Translations under genes and position numbers: made by a program | Shown: piece after piece, positions 55,147-62,147 of the stretch | Position numbering within the stretch: the stretch's first letter is position 1 | Layout of the letters: each line of letters begins with the position of its first letter | The notes under the pieces: generated by a model | Databases searched by the model: none | Told to the model about the DNA's origin: nothing | The model's input: the letters and a program-made list of their open reading frames with translations, nothing else | NCBI RefSeq assembly: GCF_011305995.1 | Contig: NZ_CP049910.1 | Location: 5,084,001-5,148,000 of the forward strand | Length of the DNA stretch: 64,000 bases | Direction: 5' to 3' | From: Diaphorobacter sp. HDW4A | GTDB lineage: Bacteria; Pseudomonadota; Gammaproteobacteria; Burkholderiales; Burkholderiaceae_C

Positions 55147-55193
55147 AATGCCCGATGGCGATTCATCGACAACCATACGAGGAGCACATCACC

Positions 55194-57077
55194 ATGACCA
55201 TCCCGGCCTTCCGCCATCTGCGCCTGAACACTGTGTGTCTGGCCATCGCAGCCACCACCTGCCTGCCCGCCTTCGCGGTCAAGCCCGTGGCGTGGGAAGA
55301 CATCGCCAACGATGCCAAGACCCCCGGCGACGTGCTGTCCTACGGCCTCGGCCTCACGGCGCAGCGCTACAGCCCGCTCAAGACGCTCAACACCAAGAAC
55401 GTCGCGGGCCTCGTGCCGGCATGGAGCTACTCGTTCGGCGGCGAAAAGCAGCGCGGCCAGGAGGCCCAGGCGCTGGTGCATGACGGCGTGGTCTACGTGA
55501 CTGCGTCGTACTCGCGCTTCGTCGCCATCGACGCACGCAGCGGCAAGCGCCTGTGGACCTACGAGCACCGCCTGCCCGAAGACATCCGTCCCTGCTGCGA
55601 CGTGGTCAACCGTGGCCCCGCGATCTATGGCGACAAGGTCTATTTCGGCACGCTCGACGCACGTGTGATCGCACTCGATCGCACCACCGGCAAGGTCGTG
55701 TGGAACGAGAAGTTCGGCGACCACAAGGTCGGCTACACCATGACCGGCGCCCCCTTCATCATCAAGGACCAGAAGACCGGCAAGGTGCTGCTGGTGCATG
55801 GTTCGTCGGGCGACGAATTCGGCGTCGTCGGCTACCTCTACGCACGCGATCCCGACACCGGCAAGGAGATCTGGGCACGTCCGTTGGTCGAGGGCCATGT
55901 CGGCCGTCTGAATGGCGAACCCAGCACGCCCACCGGCGATCCCAAGGCCCCGACATGGCCGAATGATCCCAACTCCGCCACCGGCAAGGTGGAAGCCTGG
56001 AGCCAGGGCGGCGGCGCACCGTGGCAGACGCCATCGTTCGACGTGGAGACCAACACCATCGTCGTCGGCACCGGCAACCCCGCGCCATGGAACACCTGGA
56101 AGCGCACCGCCAAGGGCGACGATCCACGCAACTGGCCTAGCCTTTACACATCCGGCCAGGCCTACATCGATCCATCGAACGGCGATCTCAAGGGCTTCTT
56201 CTCGCACACGCCGAACGATGCATGGGACTTCTCTGGCAACAACTCGGTGCTGCTGTTCGACTACAAGGACAAGGCCACCGGCAAGACCGTCAAGGCCTCC
56301 GCGCATGCGGACCGCAACGGCTTCTTCTTCGTGACCGACCGCGAAAAACTCTCCAAGGCCGACGGCGGCCATCCATGGAAGCAGAACGCCATCATCAACG
56401 CATGGCCATTCGTCGACGGCATCACCTGGGCCTCGGGCTTCGATCTGAAGACCGGCCTGCCGATCGAAAAGAACAACCGCCCCCCCGAGCCCAAGGAAGG
56501 CCAGGAAAAGGGCGACAGCATCTTCGTGTCGCCACCATTCCTCGGTGGCACCAACTGGATGCCGATGAGCTACAGCCCCGACACCGGCTTGTTCTACATT
56601 CCCGCCAACCACTGGGCGATGGACTACTGGTCGGAGCAGATCACCTACAAGCCGGGCGCGGCCTATCTGGGCCAGGGCTTCCGCATCAAGAAGCTACATG
56701 ACGACCACGTCGGCATCCTGCGCGCCATCAACCCACAGACCGGCAAGATCGCATGGGAGCACAAGGAGCAGTTCCCGCTGTGGGCCGGCACGCTCACCAC
56801 CGCCGGCAACCTGCTGTTCACCGGTACGTCGGACGGCTACGTGAAGGCCTTTGACGCCAAAAACGGCAAGGAACTGTGGAAGTTCCAGACCGGATCCGGC
56901 GTGGTCTCGGTGCCGATCACCTGGCAGATGGACGGCGAGCAATACGTCGGTATCCAGTCCGGCTACGGCGGTGCGGTGCCGCTGTGGGGTGGCGACATGG
57001 CCGAGCTGACCAAGCAGGTCACGCAAGGCGGCTCGATGTGGGTGTTCAAGCTGCCCAAGCAGCTCGCAAGCCGCTGA
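55194..57077 (+). CDS. exaA: PQQ-dependent alcohol dehydrogenase (type I, Ca-type active site)
   Basis: A 627-residue periplasmic quinoprotein that oxidises primary alcohols with PQQ. Signal peptide ends PAFAV. The vicinal disulfide above PQQ is Cys134-Cys135 (RPCCDVVNRG). Propeller repeats include AIDARSGKRLW, ALDRTTGKVVW, ARDPDTGKEIW and AINPQTGKIAW. The active-site region is NDAWDFSGNN: catalytic Asp345 followed two residues later by Ser347. Lanthanide-dependent enzymes have Asp there, so this one should use calcium, like PedE/ExaA. There is no C-terminal heme domain, so electrons go to separate cytochromes. RBS GAGGAG precedes the ATG, behind a consensus sigma-54 promoter. Confidence 0.93.
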   Translation: MTIPAFRHLRLNTVCLAIAATTCLPAFAVKPVAWEDIANDAKTPGDVLSYGLGLTAQRYSPLKTLNTKNVAGLVPAWSYSFGGEKQRGQEAQALVHDGVVYVTASYSRFVAIDARSGKRLWTYEHRLPEDIRPCCDVVNRGPAIYGDKVYFGTLDARVIALDRTTGKVVWNEKFGDHKVGYTMTGAPFIIKDQKTGKVLLVHGSSGDEFGVVGYLYARDPDTGKEIWARPLVEGHVGRLNGEPSTPTGDPKAPTWPNDPNSATGKVEAWSQGGGAPWQTPSFDVETNTIVVGTGNPAPWNTWKRTAKGDDPRNWPSLYTSGQAYIDPSNGDLKGFFSHTPNDAWDFSGNNSVLLFDYKDKATGKTVKASAHADRNGFFFVTDREKLSKADGGHPWKQNAIINAWPFVDGITWASGFDLKTGLPIEKNNRPPEPKEGQEKGDSIFVSPPFLGGTNWMPMSYSPDTGLFYIPANHWAMDYWSEQITYKPGAAYLGQGFRIKKLHDDHVGILRAINPQTGKIAWEHKEQFPLWAGTLTTAGNLLFTGTSDGYVKAFDAKNGKELWKFQTGSGVVSVPITWQMDGEQYVGIQSGYGGAVPLWGGDMAELTKQVTQGGSMWVFKLPKQLASR

Positions 57078-57082
57078 GCCCG

Positions 57083-57718
57083 ATGAAGAAAAACGCTGCG
57101 CTCATCGCCATGTGCGCAGCCGTGACACTGGCATCCCTTGCCGGTGTCACGGCCTCGGCACAGACACCCGGCCACACAACGGATTCCGCGGACCCGGCCA
57201 CGCCGACATCCAACGAACCGCTGATCATCAACGGCTGCCCGATCTGGCCGTACACACGTTGCCCCGGCGCGGATCTGCGGCATGCCAATCTGGTCGGCAA
57301 GAACCTCGCAGGCTCCGATCTGCGCGGTGCCGATCTCACGCGTGCCGACCTGCGCGGAGCCAACCTGGCCGCTGCCAATCTCGAAGGCGCGAATCTGACC
57401 GGCGCGCGTCTTTCGAAGGCCACGGCGGCCAACACCGACTTCAAGAACGCGCGCTTCATCGGCGCCGATCTCGAAGGCGCGCGCCTGATGCGATCCGACT
57501 TCTCGGGCGCGCTCTTCGAAGGATCCAACCTCGAGATGGCGCGCTTCAATCACGCATGGTTCGTCGGCGCACGCTTCATCTCCAACGATCTGCAGGAGGC
57601 CAAGCTCTCGGCCACCAACTTGAAGGACGCCGTGTTCGAAGGCAACTTCGTGCGCTACACGCTGTTCCATGAATCGAACATGGAAGGCTGCAAGGGCTGC
57701 AAGAAAGAATGGGAGTGA
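57083..57718 (+). CDS. Exported pentapeptide-repeat protein
   Basis: A 211-residue protein: signal peptide ending ASAQ, then after NGCPIWPYTRCPGADL a pentapeptide-repeat helix (A(D/N)LxG pattern) from about residue 62 to 195, as in ADLRHANLVGKNLAGSDLRG. It ends in a Cys-containing basic tail (GCKGCKKEWE). It starts five bases after the dehydrogenase stop. A pentapeptide protein with a similar location exists in Pseudomonas putida ped genes, so it belongs to the alcohol-oxidation set; its role there is unknown. Confidence 0.88.
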   Translation: MKKNAALIAMCAAVTLASLAGVTASAQTPGHTTDSADPATPTSNEPLIINGCPIWPYTRCPGADLRHANLVGKNLAGSDLRGADLTRADLRGANLAAANLEGANLTGARLSKATAANTDFKNARFIGADLEGARLMRSDFSGALFEGSNLEMARFNHAWFVGARFISNDLQEAKLSATNLKDAVFEGNFVRYTLFHESNMEGCKGCKKEWE

Positions 57719-57723
57719 AGACA

Positions 57724-58224
57724 ATGATGATGACGAAGAAGAAAAAGATGAAACCGCGCAGGCCACTGTCGTTCTTCGCGAGCATCGCTGCTGCCCTTTC
57801 AGCGTCCCTGCTGGTGATGCATGCCGCCCACGCCTTCGAAGTCGTCAAGCCGCAGGTCGACACCGGCGCGCTGCCTGCCGCCGCAAAAACCTGGGATGAA
57901 CCCAACCCACTGCGCGGCAACAAGGACGCTGTCGTCATCGGCCGCAGCGCCTTCAACCAGGCCTGCGCGCAATGCCACGGCGCGGACGCCAACGGTTCGC
58001 GCTCGCCCGCGCCCGATCTGCGGCGCATGGGCATCGGCTGCAGGCGCATTCAGGATGAGGCACTGCGCCAGCGCTGCATGGGCGATGCCGACGCGTTCTT
58101 CATCAAATCGGTGCGCTACGGCAAGCAGAAATTCGGCATCGTCCACATGCCGCCGTGGGAAGGCGTGCTGACGCCCGAGGTCGCCTGGTCGATCCGCAGC
58201 TTTGTGGAAAACGCGCCGAAGTAG
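57724..58224 (+). CDS. PedF-like cytochrome c, second copy
   Basis: A 166-residue exported cytochrome c. Heme site CAQCH (Cys81, Cys84, His85) and Met in HMPPWEG; the spare Cys pair (GIGCRR and RQRCMG) matches that of the copy at 51408-51908. The two proteins share VDTxxLP, EPNP/ESNP and TPEVAWSIRSF/TQEAIWSIRSY phrases, so they are paralogues. I start at 57724 (MMMTKKKK) with GGAG nine bases upstream. It likely takes electrons from the quinoprotein. Confidence 0.88.
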   Translation: MMMTKKKKMKPRRPLSFFASIAAALSASLLVMHAAHAFEVVKPQVDTGALPAAAKTWDEPNPLRGNKDAVVIGRSAFNQACAQCHGADANGSRSPAPDLRRMGIGCRRIQDEALRQRCMGDADAFFIKSVRYGKQKFGIVHMPPWEGVLTPEVAWSIRSFVENAPK

Positions 58225-58291
58225 ATAAAGCAGAAAAGCAGAAGAAAAGAAGGTGGTCAGAAAAGGTCGCCGAAGTCCCCCCGTCAGTCCC

Positions 58292-58549
58292 ATGAATACC
58301 GCTCTGCCTCTTCTCTCACACACGCTGCGCATGCAATACGAACCTGCGCAAGCCATCTGGATGCTGCACCTGCCTGAGGGAGCAATGCAGCTCAACGACA
58401 GCGCGGCAGAAATCATGCGCCGCTGCGATGGCAAGCACACGGTGCAAGCCATCGTGAGCGAGCTCGAAGAGTTATTTGAAACCGAGGGCATCGCACCTCA
58501 AGTGCAGTCTCTCATTGACGAAGGAACACGTCGTGGCTGGCTTGTATGA
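58292..58549 (+). CDS. pqqD: PqqD-like peptide chaperone (orphan)
   Basis: An 85-residue PqqD, the chaperone that holds the PqqA precursor peptide for the radical-SAM enzyme PqqE during PQQ synthesis. Sequence: QYEPAQAIWMLHLPEGAMQLNDSAAEIMRRCDGKHTV and IVSELEELFE in parts, the winged-helix opening and the typical LNDSAAEIMRRCDG. None of pqqA, B, C or E is present in the window, so it is an orphan here or the rest lie elsewhere. A repeat element separates it from the next gene. Some PqqD-like proteins serve other RiPP systems. Confidence 0.82.
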   Translation: MNTALPLLSHTLRMQYEPAQAIWMLHLPEGAMQLNDSAAEIMRRCDGKHTVQAIVSELEELFETEGIAPQVQSLIDEGTRRGWLV

Positions 58550-58552
58550 AAA

Positions 58553-58665
58553 AAAACACCCCCTGAGTCGCTTCGCGCCTTCCCTCTCTCTCGCTTCGCG
58601 GGAGGGGGACGCAGCCAGCGCGGCGGGCGGCCCTAAGCAAGCCTGCTCTCGCCCGGATCGCGCCA
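58553..58665. repeat. REP-like dispersed element between pqqD and the cytochrome gene
   Basis: The 113-base interval contains CCTGAGTCGCTTCGCG, CCTTCCCTCTCTCTCG, CTTCGCGGGAGGGGGACGCA and GCGCGGCGGGCGGCCCT, a layout I recall as a common intergenic element of Comamonadaceae with a CCCTCTC/GGGAGGG stem. It has no coding signal. It may have been inserted in a formerly continuous operon. Confidence 0.6.
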
Positions 58666-58670
58666 GTTCC

Positions 58671-59072
58671 ATGCGCCACGGAAGGCGCGAATCGCCATGG
58701 ATAACTGATACGTTTCTGCAACTGCGCGGCATTCTTGCCATGCTGTGCGCTGCGCTCGTGCTCGTGTTCGCATACCAATCGGCCAGCGAGGCGGCGAATG
58801 CAGCGTCGACCGACCTGCGCACGCAGGACGTTTCCGTGCTCGCAGCCACCTGCGTGACCTGTCATGCACCCATGTCCGAGGCCGGTGGCATCCCCACTCT
58901 GCAAGGCCGCAGCGCCGCTGATCTGCTCGGTCGCCTGCGCGCCTTCAAGGCCATAGCACCTGCCAAGGCCGATGCCAGCAGCACCATCATGCCGCTGCTG
59001 CTGCAAGGGTTTGACGACCTGCAGATCAAAGCACTTGCGCAGTGGTTTTCCTCACGCAAGGAAGCGCGCTGA
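58671..59072 (+). CDS. Flavocytochrome-type cytochrome c subunit
   Basis: A 133-residue protein with an N-terminal membrane segment or signal (ILAMLCAALVLVFAYQS) and one heme site CVTCH (Cys61, Cys64, His65), then ASSTIMPLLLQGFDDLQIKALAQWFSSRK, the typical class-I cytochrome C-terminal helix. Its stop overlaps the start of the FAD gene (TGATG), so the two are made together, as for the cytochrome and flavoprotein subunits of flavocytochrome c sulfide dehydrogenase (FccA/FccB). A start at 58671 is my best choice; MLCAAL (58740) is possible. Confidence 0.75.
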   Translation: MRHGRRESPWITDTFLQLRGILAMLCAALVLVFAYQSASEAANAASTDLRTQDVSVLAATCVTCHAPMSEAGGIPTLQGRSAADLLGRLRAFKAIAPAKADASSTIMPLLLQGFDDLQIKALAQWFSSRKEAR

Positions 59073-60340
59073 TGCCCAGCAACCGGCGCAGGATTCTGGG
59101 CTCCGCGCTGGCGGCGCTGGCCGCGCCGTCCATCGTGCGCGCGCAGGCCGCATCGGCGCACATTGTGGTGGTCGGCGGAGGCTTTGGGGGTGGCACGGCG
59201 GCGCGCTACCTGCGTCAGCTGGCACCGCAAGCTCAAGTCACGTTGGTGGAGCCTGCACAGCGCTTCTACACCTGCCCGTTTTCCAATCTTTATCTCGCCG
59301 GTCTGCGCAGCTGGGAGAGCATCGGCCACCACTTCGATGGCCTGCGCAAAGCGGGCGTGCGCGTGGTCCACGAACGCGCCGAAGACGTCGACGCGGGCCA
59401 GCGCACGCTGACGCTTTCCAGCGGCCAGGTGCTGCGCTGGGACCGGCTCGTGCTGTCTCCCGGAATCGATCTGCGCTGGAATGCCCTCGAAGGTTATGAC
59501 GAAGCCGCAGCAGAGCTGGCACCGCATGCCTGGAAGGCCGGTTCACAAACGCTTTTGCTGCGCAAGCAGATGGAGGCCATGCGCAACGGAGGCACCTTCA
59601 TCATGGTGATTCCCGACAACCCGTTCCGCTGCCCGCCCGGCCCCTATGAGCGCGCGGCGATGGTGGCCCACTATTTCAAACAGCACAAACCGCGCAGCAA
59701 GATCCTGCTGCTCGACGCCAAGCAGAATTTCTCAAAGAAGGCGCTGTTCCTGCAGGGATGGAAGGCCTTGTATGGCGACATGATCGAGTGGCAGGGCATC
59801 GCGCAGGATGGTCAGGTGGTGCGCGTCGATGCGAAGACGCTCGAGGTCGAGACCGTCTTCGGCGCACGCCACAAGGCCGACGTGCTCAATGTGATTCCGC
59901 CACAGAAAGCAGGCTTCATCGCCGAGCGCGCAGGCGTGACCGACGCCAGCGGCTGGGTGCCCGTGAAGGGCGAGAATTTCGAATCAAGCAAGGTCGCCGA
60001 CATCCACGTGGTGGGCGACGCGAGCTTCGCCGGGCCCATGCCCAAATCCGGCTTCGCGGCCAACAATCAGGGCAAGCTGGTGGCCGCCAGCATCGCCGCC
60101 GAGCTGCTCGGGCAGGAGCCCGCCGCCGCCCTCTTCGCCAACACCTGCTACAGCCTCATCGGCCCGGGCTACGGCATCTCGGTGGCGGGCGTGTATCGCG
60201 CCGAAGAAGGCCGACTCGTGGACGCACCACACTCCGTCGGCATCAGTCCGCTGGACGCCAACGCTGCATTCCGCGCGGCCGAGGCGCGCTACGGCGCATC
60301 CTGGTATGCGGCCATCAGTCGCGACATCTGGAATCGTTGA
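59072..60340 (+). CDS. FccB-like FAD protein (flavocytochrome c family)
   Basis: A 422-residue FAD protein of the flavocytochrome c sulfide dehydrogenase/SQR family. Tat-like signal NRRRILGSALAALAAPSIVRAQA; FAD loop IVVVGGGFGGGTAARYL. Three key cysteines of FccB are kept: Cys68 in FYTCPFSNLYL (covalent FAD), Cys187 in FRCPPGPYERA and Cys359 in NTCYSL (redox pair). It pairs with the preceding cytochrome. In a quinoprotein block it may oxidise a sulfur carrier or another thiol; sulfide is not required. Together with the SoxYZ-like gene this suggests a sulfur relay. Confidence 0.85.
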   Translation: MPSNRRRILGSALAALAAPSIVRAQAASAHIVVVGGGFGGGTAARYLRQLAPQAQVTLVEPAQRFYTCPFSNLYLAGLRSWESIGHHFDGLRKAGVRVVHERAEDVDAGQRTLTLSSGQVLRWDRLVLSPGIDLRWNALEGYDEAAAELAPHAWKAGSQTLLLRKQMEAMRNGGTFIMVIPDNPFRCPPGPYERAAMVAHYFKQHKPRSKILLLDAKQNFSKKALFLQGWKALYGDMIEWQGIAQDGQVVRVDAKTLEVETVFGARHKADVLNVIPPQKAGFIAERAGVTDASGWVPVKGENFESSKVADIHVVGDASFAGPMPKSGFAANNQGKLVAASIAAELLGQEPAAALFANTCYSLIGPGYGISVAGVYRAEEGRLVDAPHSVGISPLDANAAFRAAEARYGASWYAAISRDIWNR

Positions 60341-60348
60341 ATCAGAAC

Positions 60349-60663
60349 TCAGCTGAGACGGCTTTTCGCCGCGTTGTGCCCCAGCTGTGCGGCCCGCTGA
60401 TACAGCGTACAGGCACGCCGCGCGTCGCATGGCTCTCCGAGTCCCAACTCGGCCATGCGGCCCAATTCGAACAGCGCATCGGCATCGTCATCAAAGGCGA
60501 GGCGCTCCCACAGGTCACGCGCCTCGACGTGATAGCCCAGTCGGCAGGCGGCATAGGCCTTGAGATGTTGGCCCTGCGTACCCTCCAGTTGCTCGAGCGT
60601 CATGCGCGCCGCGCCCAGCAGCGTGCGTGGGTGCGGCAGGTTCTGTGCTTGCACGGGACTCAT
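60349..60663 (-). CDS. Sel1-like repeat protein
   Basis: A 104-residue protein with tetratricopeptide/Sel1 helices: YAACRLGYHVEARDLWERLAFDDDADALFELGRMAELGLGEP and RACTLYQRAAQLGHNAAKSRLS in parts; the G.G.P..A..W-type spacing fits Sel1 repeats. It has no signal peptide. Its ATG overlaps the stop of the upstream cytochrome gene by four bases (ATGA), so it is cotranscribed with it. It converges with the FAD gene after an 8-base gap. Adaptor role is inference. Confidence 0.75.
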   Translation of the reverse strand: MSPVQAQNLPHPRTLLGAARMTLEQLEGTQGQHLKAYAACRLGYHVEARDLWERLAFDDDADALFELGRMAELGLGEPCDARRACTLYQRAAQLGHNAAKSRLS

Positions 60664-60989
60664 GGCTTGGTCGACAGCACAAAGCTCGCGAGGAGCTTCA
60701 GATCGGGCGCCTTGAGGCTCGCATGTGCGGGCATGGCAATGCGGCCGTACTTGCCAGTCGAGCCCATCTGGATGGACTGCGACAGCGTGGCCACGGCGTC
60801 CTTGTCGCCCTTGTACCTTTCGGCGATGGTGGTGAACGCCGGTCCGACGATCTTCTCCTTGGCCGCGTGGCAGCTGTAGCAGCCGGTCGCCTTGGCCAGA
60901 TCGGTGGCTGCGGCCACATCGATGTCGCTGGCGGCAGCATGGCCCGCGATGCCGGCCATCAGAAAACTGAAAATGTAAGCAGTGCGCAT
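60660..60989 (-). CDS. Small cytochrome c (class I)
   Basis: A 109-residue exported cytochrome c: signal ending AAAS, heme site CYSCH (Cys37, Cys40, His41), and Met ligand in RIAMPAHAS. The sequence KATGCYSCHAAKEKIVGPAFTTIAERYKGDKDA resembles cytochrome c551/c-type carriers. I start at MRTAYIF (60989), 41 bases downstream of a sigma-54 element at 61030-61045. It is first of a two-gene unit with the Sel1 protein. It may carry electrons from the quinoprotein cytochromes to an oxidase. Confidence 0.85.
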   Translation of the reverse strand: MRTAYIFSFLMAGIAGHAAASDIDVAAATDLAKATGCYSCHAAKEKIVGPAFTTIAERYKGDKDAVATLSQSIQMGSTGKYGRIAMPAHASLKAPDLKLLASFVLSTKP

Positions 60990-61029
60990 AGTGGTGGAGC
61001 GGTGATGTGGGTTGGAGTGCCTACCCAGT

Positions 61030-61045
61030 GGCAACATCCATGCCA
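61030..61045 (-). promoter_or_regulatory. Sigma-54 promoter of the small cytochrome c gene
   Basis: Leftward strand TGGCAT-GGATG-TTGCC fits the -24/-12 pattern with one change in the -24 box. The GC of the -12 lies about 42 bases before the ATG. A weak activator-like site (TGTTCAA-AAA-TGACGCA, 61121-61137) lies 80-90 bases further upstream. Confidence 0.65.
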
Positions 61046-61166
61046 ATGCACACACACATATGCGCGGCCACTTCGCCACCTCTGCAGCGCCCGCGCACCT
61101 GTCACACCGGGCCGTGACACTGTTCAAAAATGACGCATATCAAGCGACACAAAGACACAGCGTCCG

Positions 61167-62147
61167 TCACTTCGGTTTGCTCAGTGCCTGCTGCTCATAG
61201 CGCGGATACCACTGCGCCAGACTGCGGTGAAACTCCGCCGGTTGCGCCGCCCATCCTGCAAACCGCTCAGGAACCCGTGTGCGCAGCAGCTCGCTCAGAT
61301 CAACGCCTTTCTCCGCGCTGCGCTGCATGAGCGCCACCAGCCACTGCAGCCAGTCACTGGTCTGCTCCATGCCGCGCGGCCCCTCGTGCACGGGGCCGTG
61401 GCTCGGCACCACCCACTTGAACAAGCCGTCGTCCTGCCATTGCCTGAGCACCTGCAGACTCGCGAGCCACGCCTGCGGATCAGCATGCGGCGTGGTCGGC
61501 ACACGGTCGGCAAACACCAATCCGCCCGCAAATAGCACGCCGGTCGTCTGATCAATGATCACCAGATCATCCGCCGTGTGTCCATGCAACCGGCGCAGCT
61601 CCAGCACATGGCTGCCGAGGCGAATCGTCTGCGGCTGGATCGCCTCGCGCGCGGGCTCGGCCTGCGTGCCTCGCATCCAGTCGCCGCAGAGTCGGTACAG
61701 GTTGTCCTCATACGCTGCGCCCTCGGCTTTCATCCCCGCGATGCTGCCCGCAAGCGCCTGCGTGGGCTTGTCGCTCCAGGCCGCATTGCCTAAAAAATAG
61801 TCAGGATGCAGATTGAGGTTGAACACCCGCAACACCGGCTGCTGCGTGAGCTTTTCAATCGCCTTGCGTTGCTGCTCGCCATACAGGCGCGACGGGCCGG
61901 TGTTGATCACCACAACCCCCTGATCCGTCGCGATGAACGCCGTGTTGATGATGTTGCAGCCATTGCTGCGCGAGAAATCCTCCACCGGCCCTTCGATGAC
62001 CCAGGTGTTCTCCGCAATGCGGCGCGGCTCAAGCCGGTAGTCGAGCTTCTGCATGTCGGCCCGGTTGGCTGCGGAAGGCTGAATCGGCGTCTGCGCCCCG
62101 GCATTCAATGCCATGCAGATCACGGCCAGTGTCGTGAGTCGTTTCAT
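61167..62147 (-). CDS. Quinoprotein-relay metallo-beta-lactamase-fold hydrolase
   Basis: A 326-residue exported MBL-fold protein of the group annotated as quinoprotein relay system zinc metallohydrolase. Signal ends NAGAQ. MBL elements: GVVVINTGPSRLYG, HGHTADDLVII, LFAGGLVF and VVPSHGPVHEG. The first zinc motif, usually H-x-H-x-D-H, reads N112-L-H114-P-D116-Y117, so two of the usual ligands are changed. It overlaps the SoxYZ-like gene by four bases and is always reported with such carriers near PQQ dehydrogenases. The reaction is unknown. Confidence 0.82.
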   Translation of the reverse strand: MKRLTTLAVICMALNAGAQTPIQPSAANRADMQKLDYRLEPRRIAENTWVIEGPVEDFSRSNGCNIINTAFIATDQGVVVINTGPSRLYGEQQRKAIEKLTQQPVLRVFNLNLHPDYFLGNAAWSDKPTQALAGSIAGMKAEGAAYEDNLYRLCGDWMRGTQAEPAREAIQPQTIRLGSHVLELRRLHGHTADDLVIIDQTTGVLFAGGLVFADRVPTTPHADPQAWLASLQVLRQWQDDGLFKWVVPSHGPVHEGPRGMEQTSDWLQWLVALMQRSAEKGVDLSELLRTRVPERFAGWAAQPAEFHRSLAQWYPRYEQQALSKPK

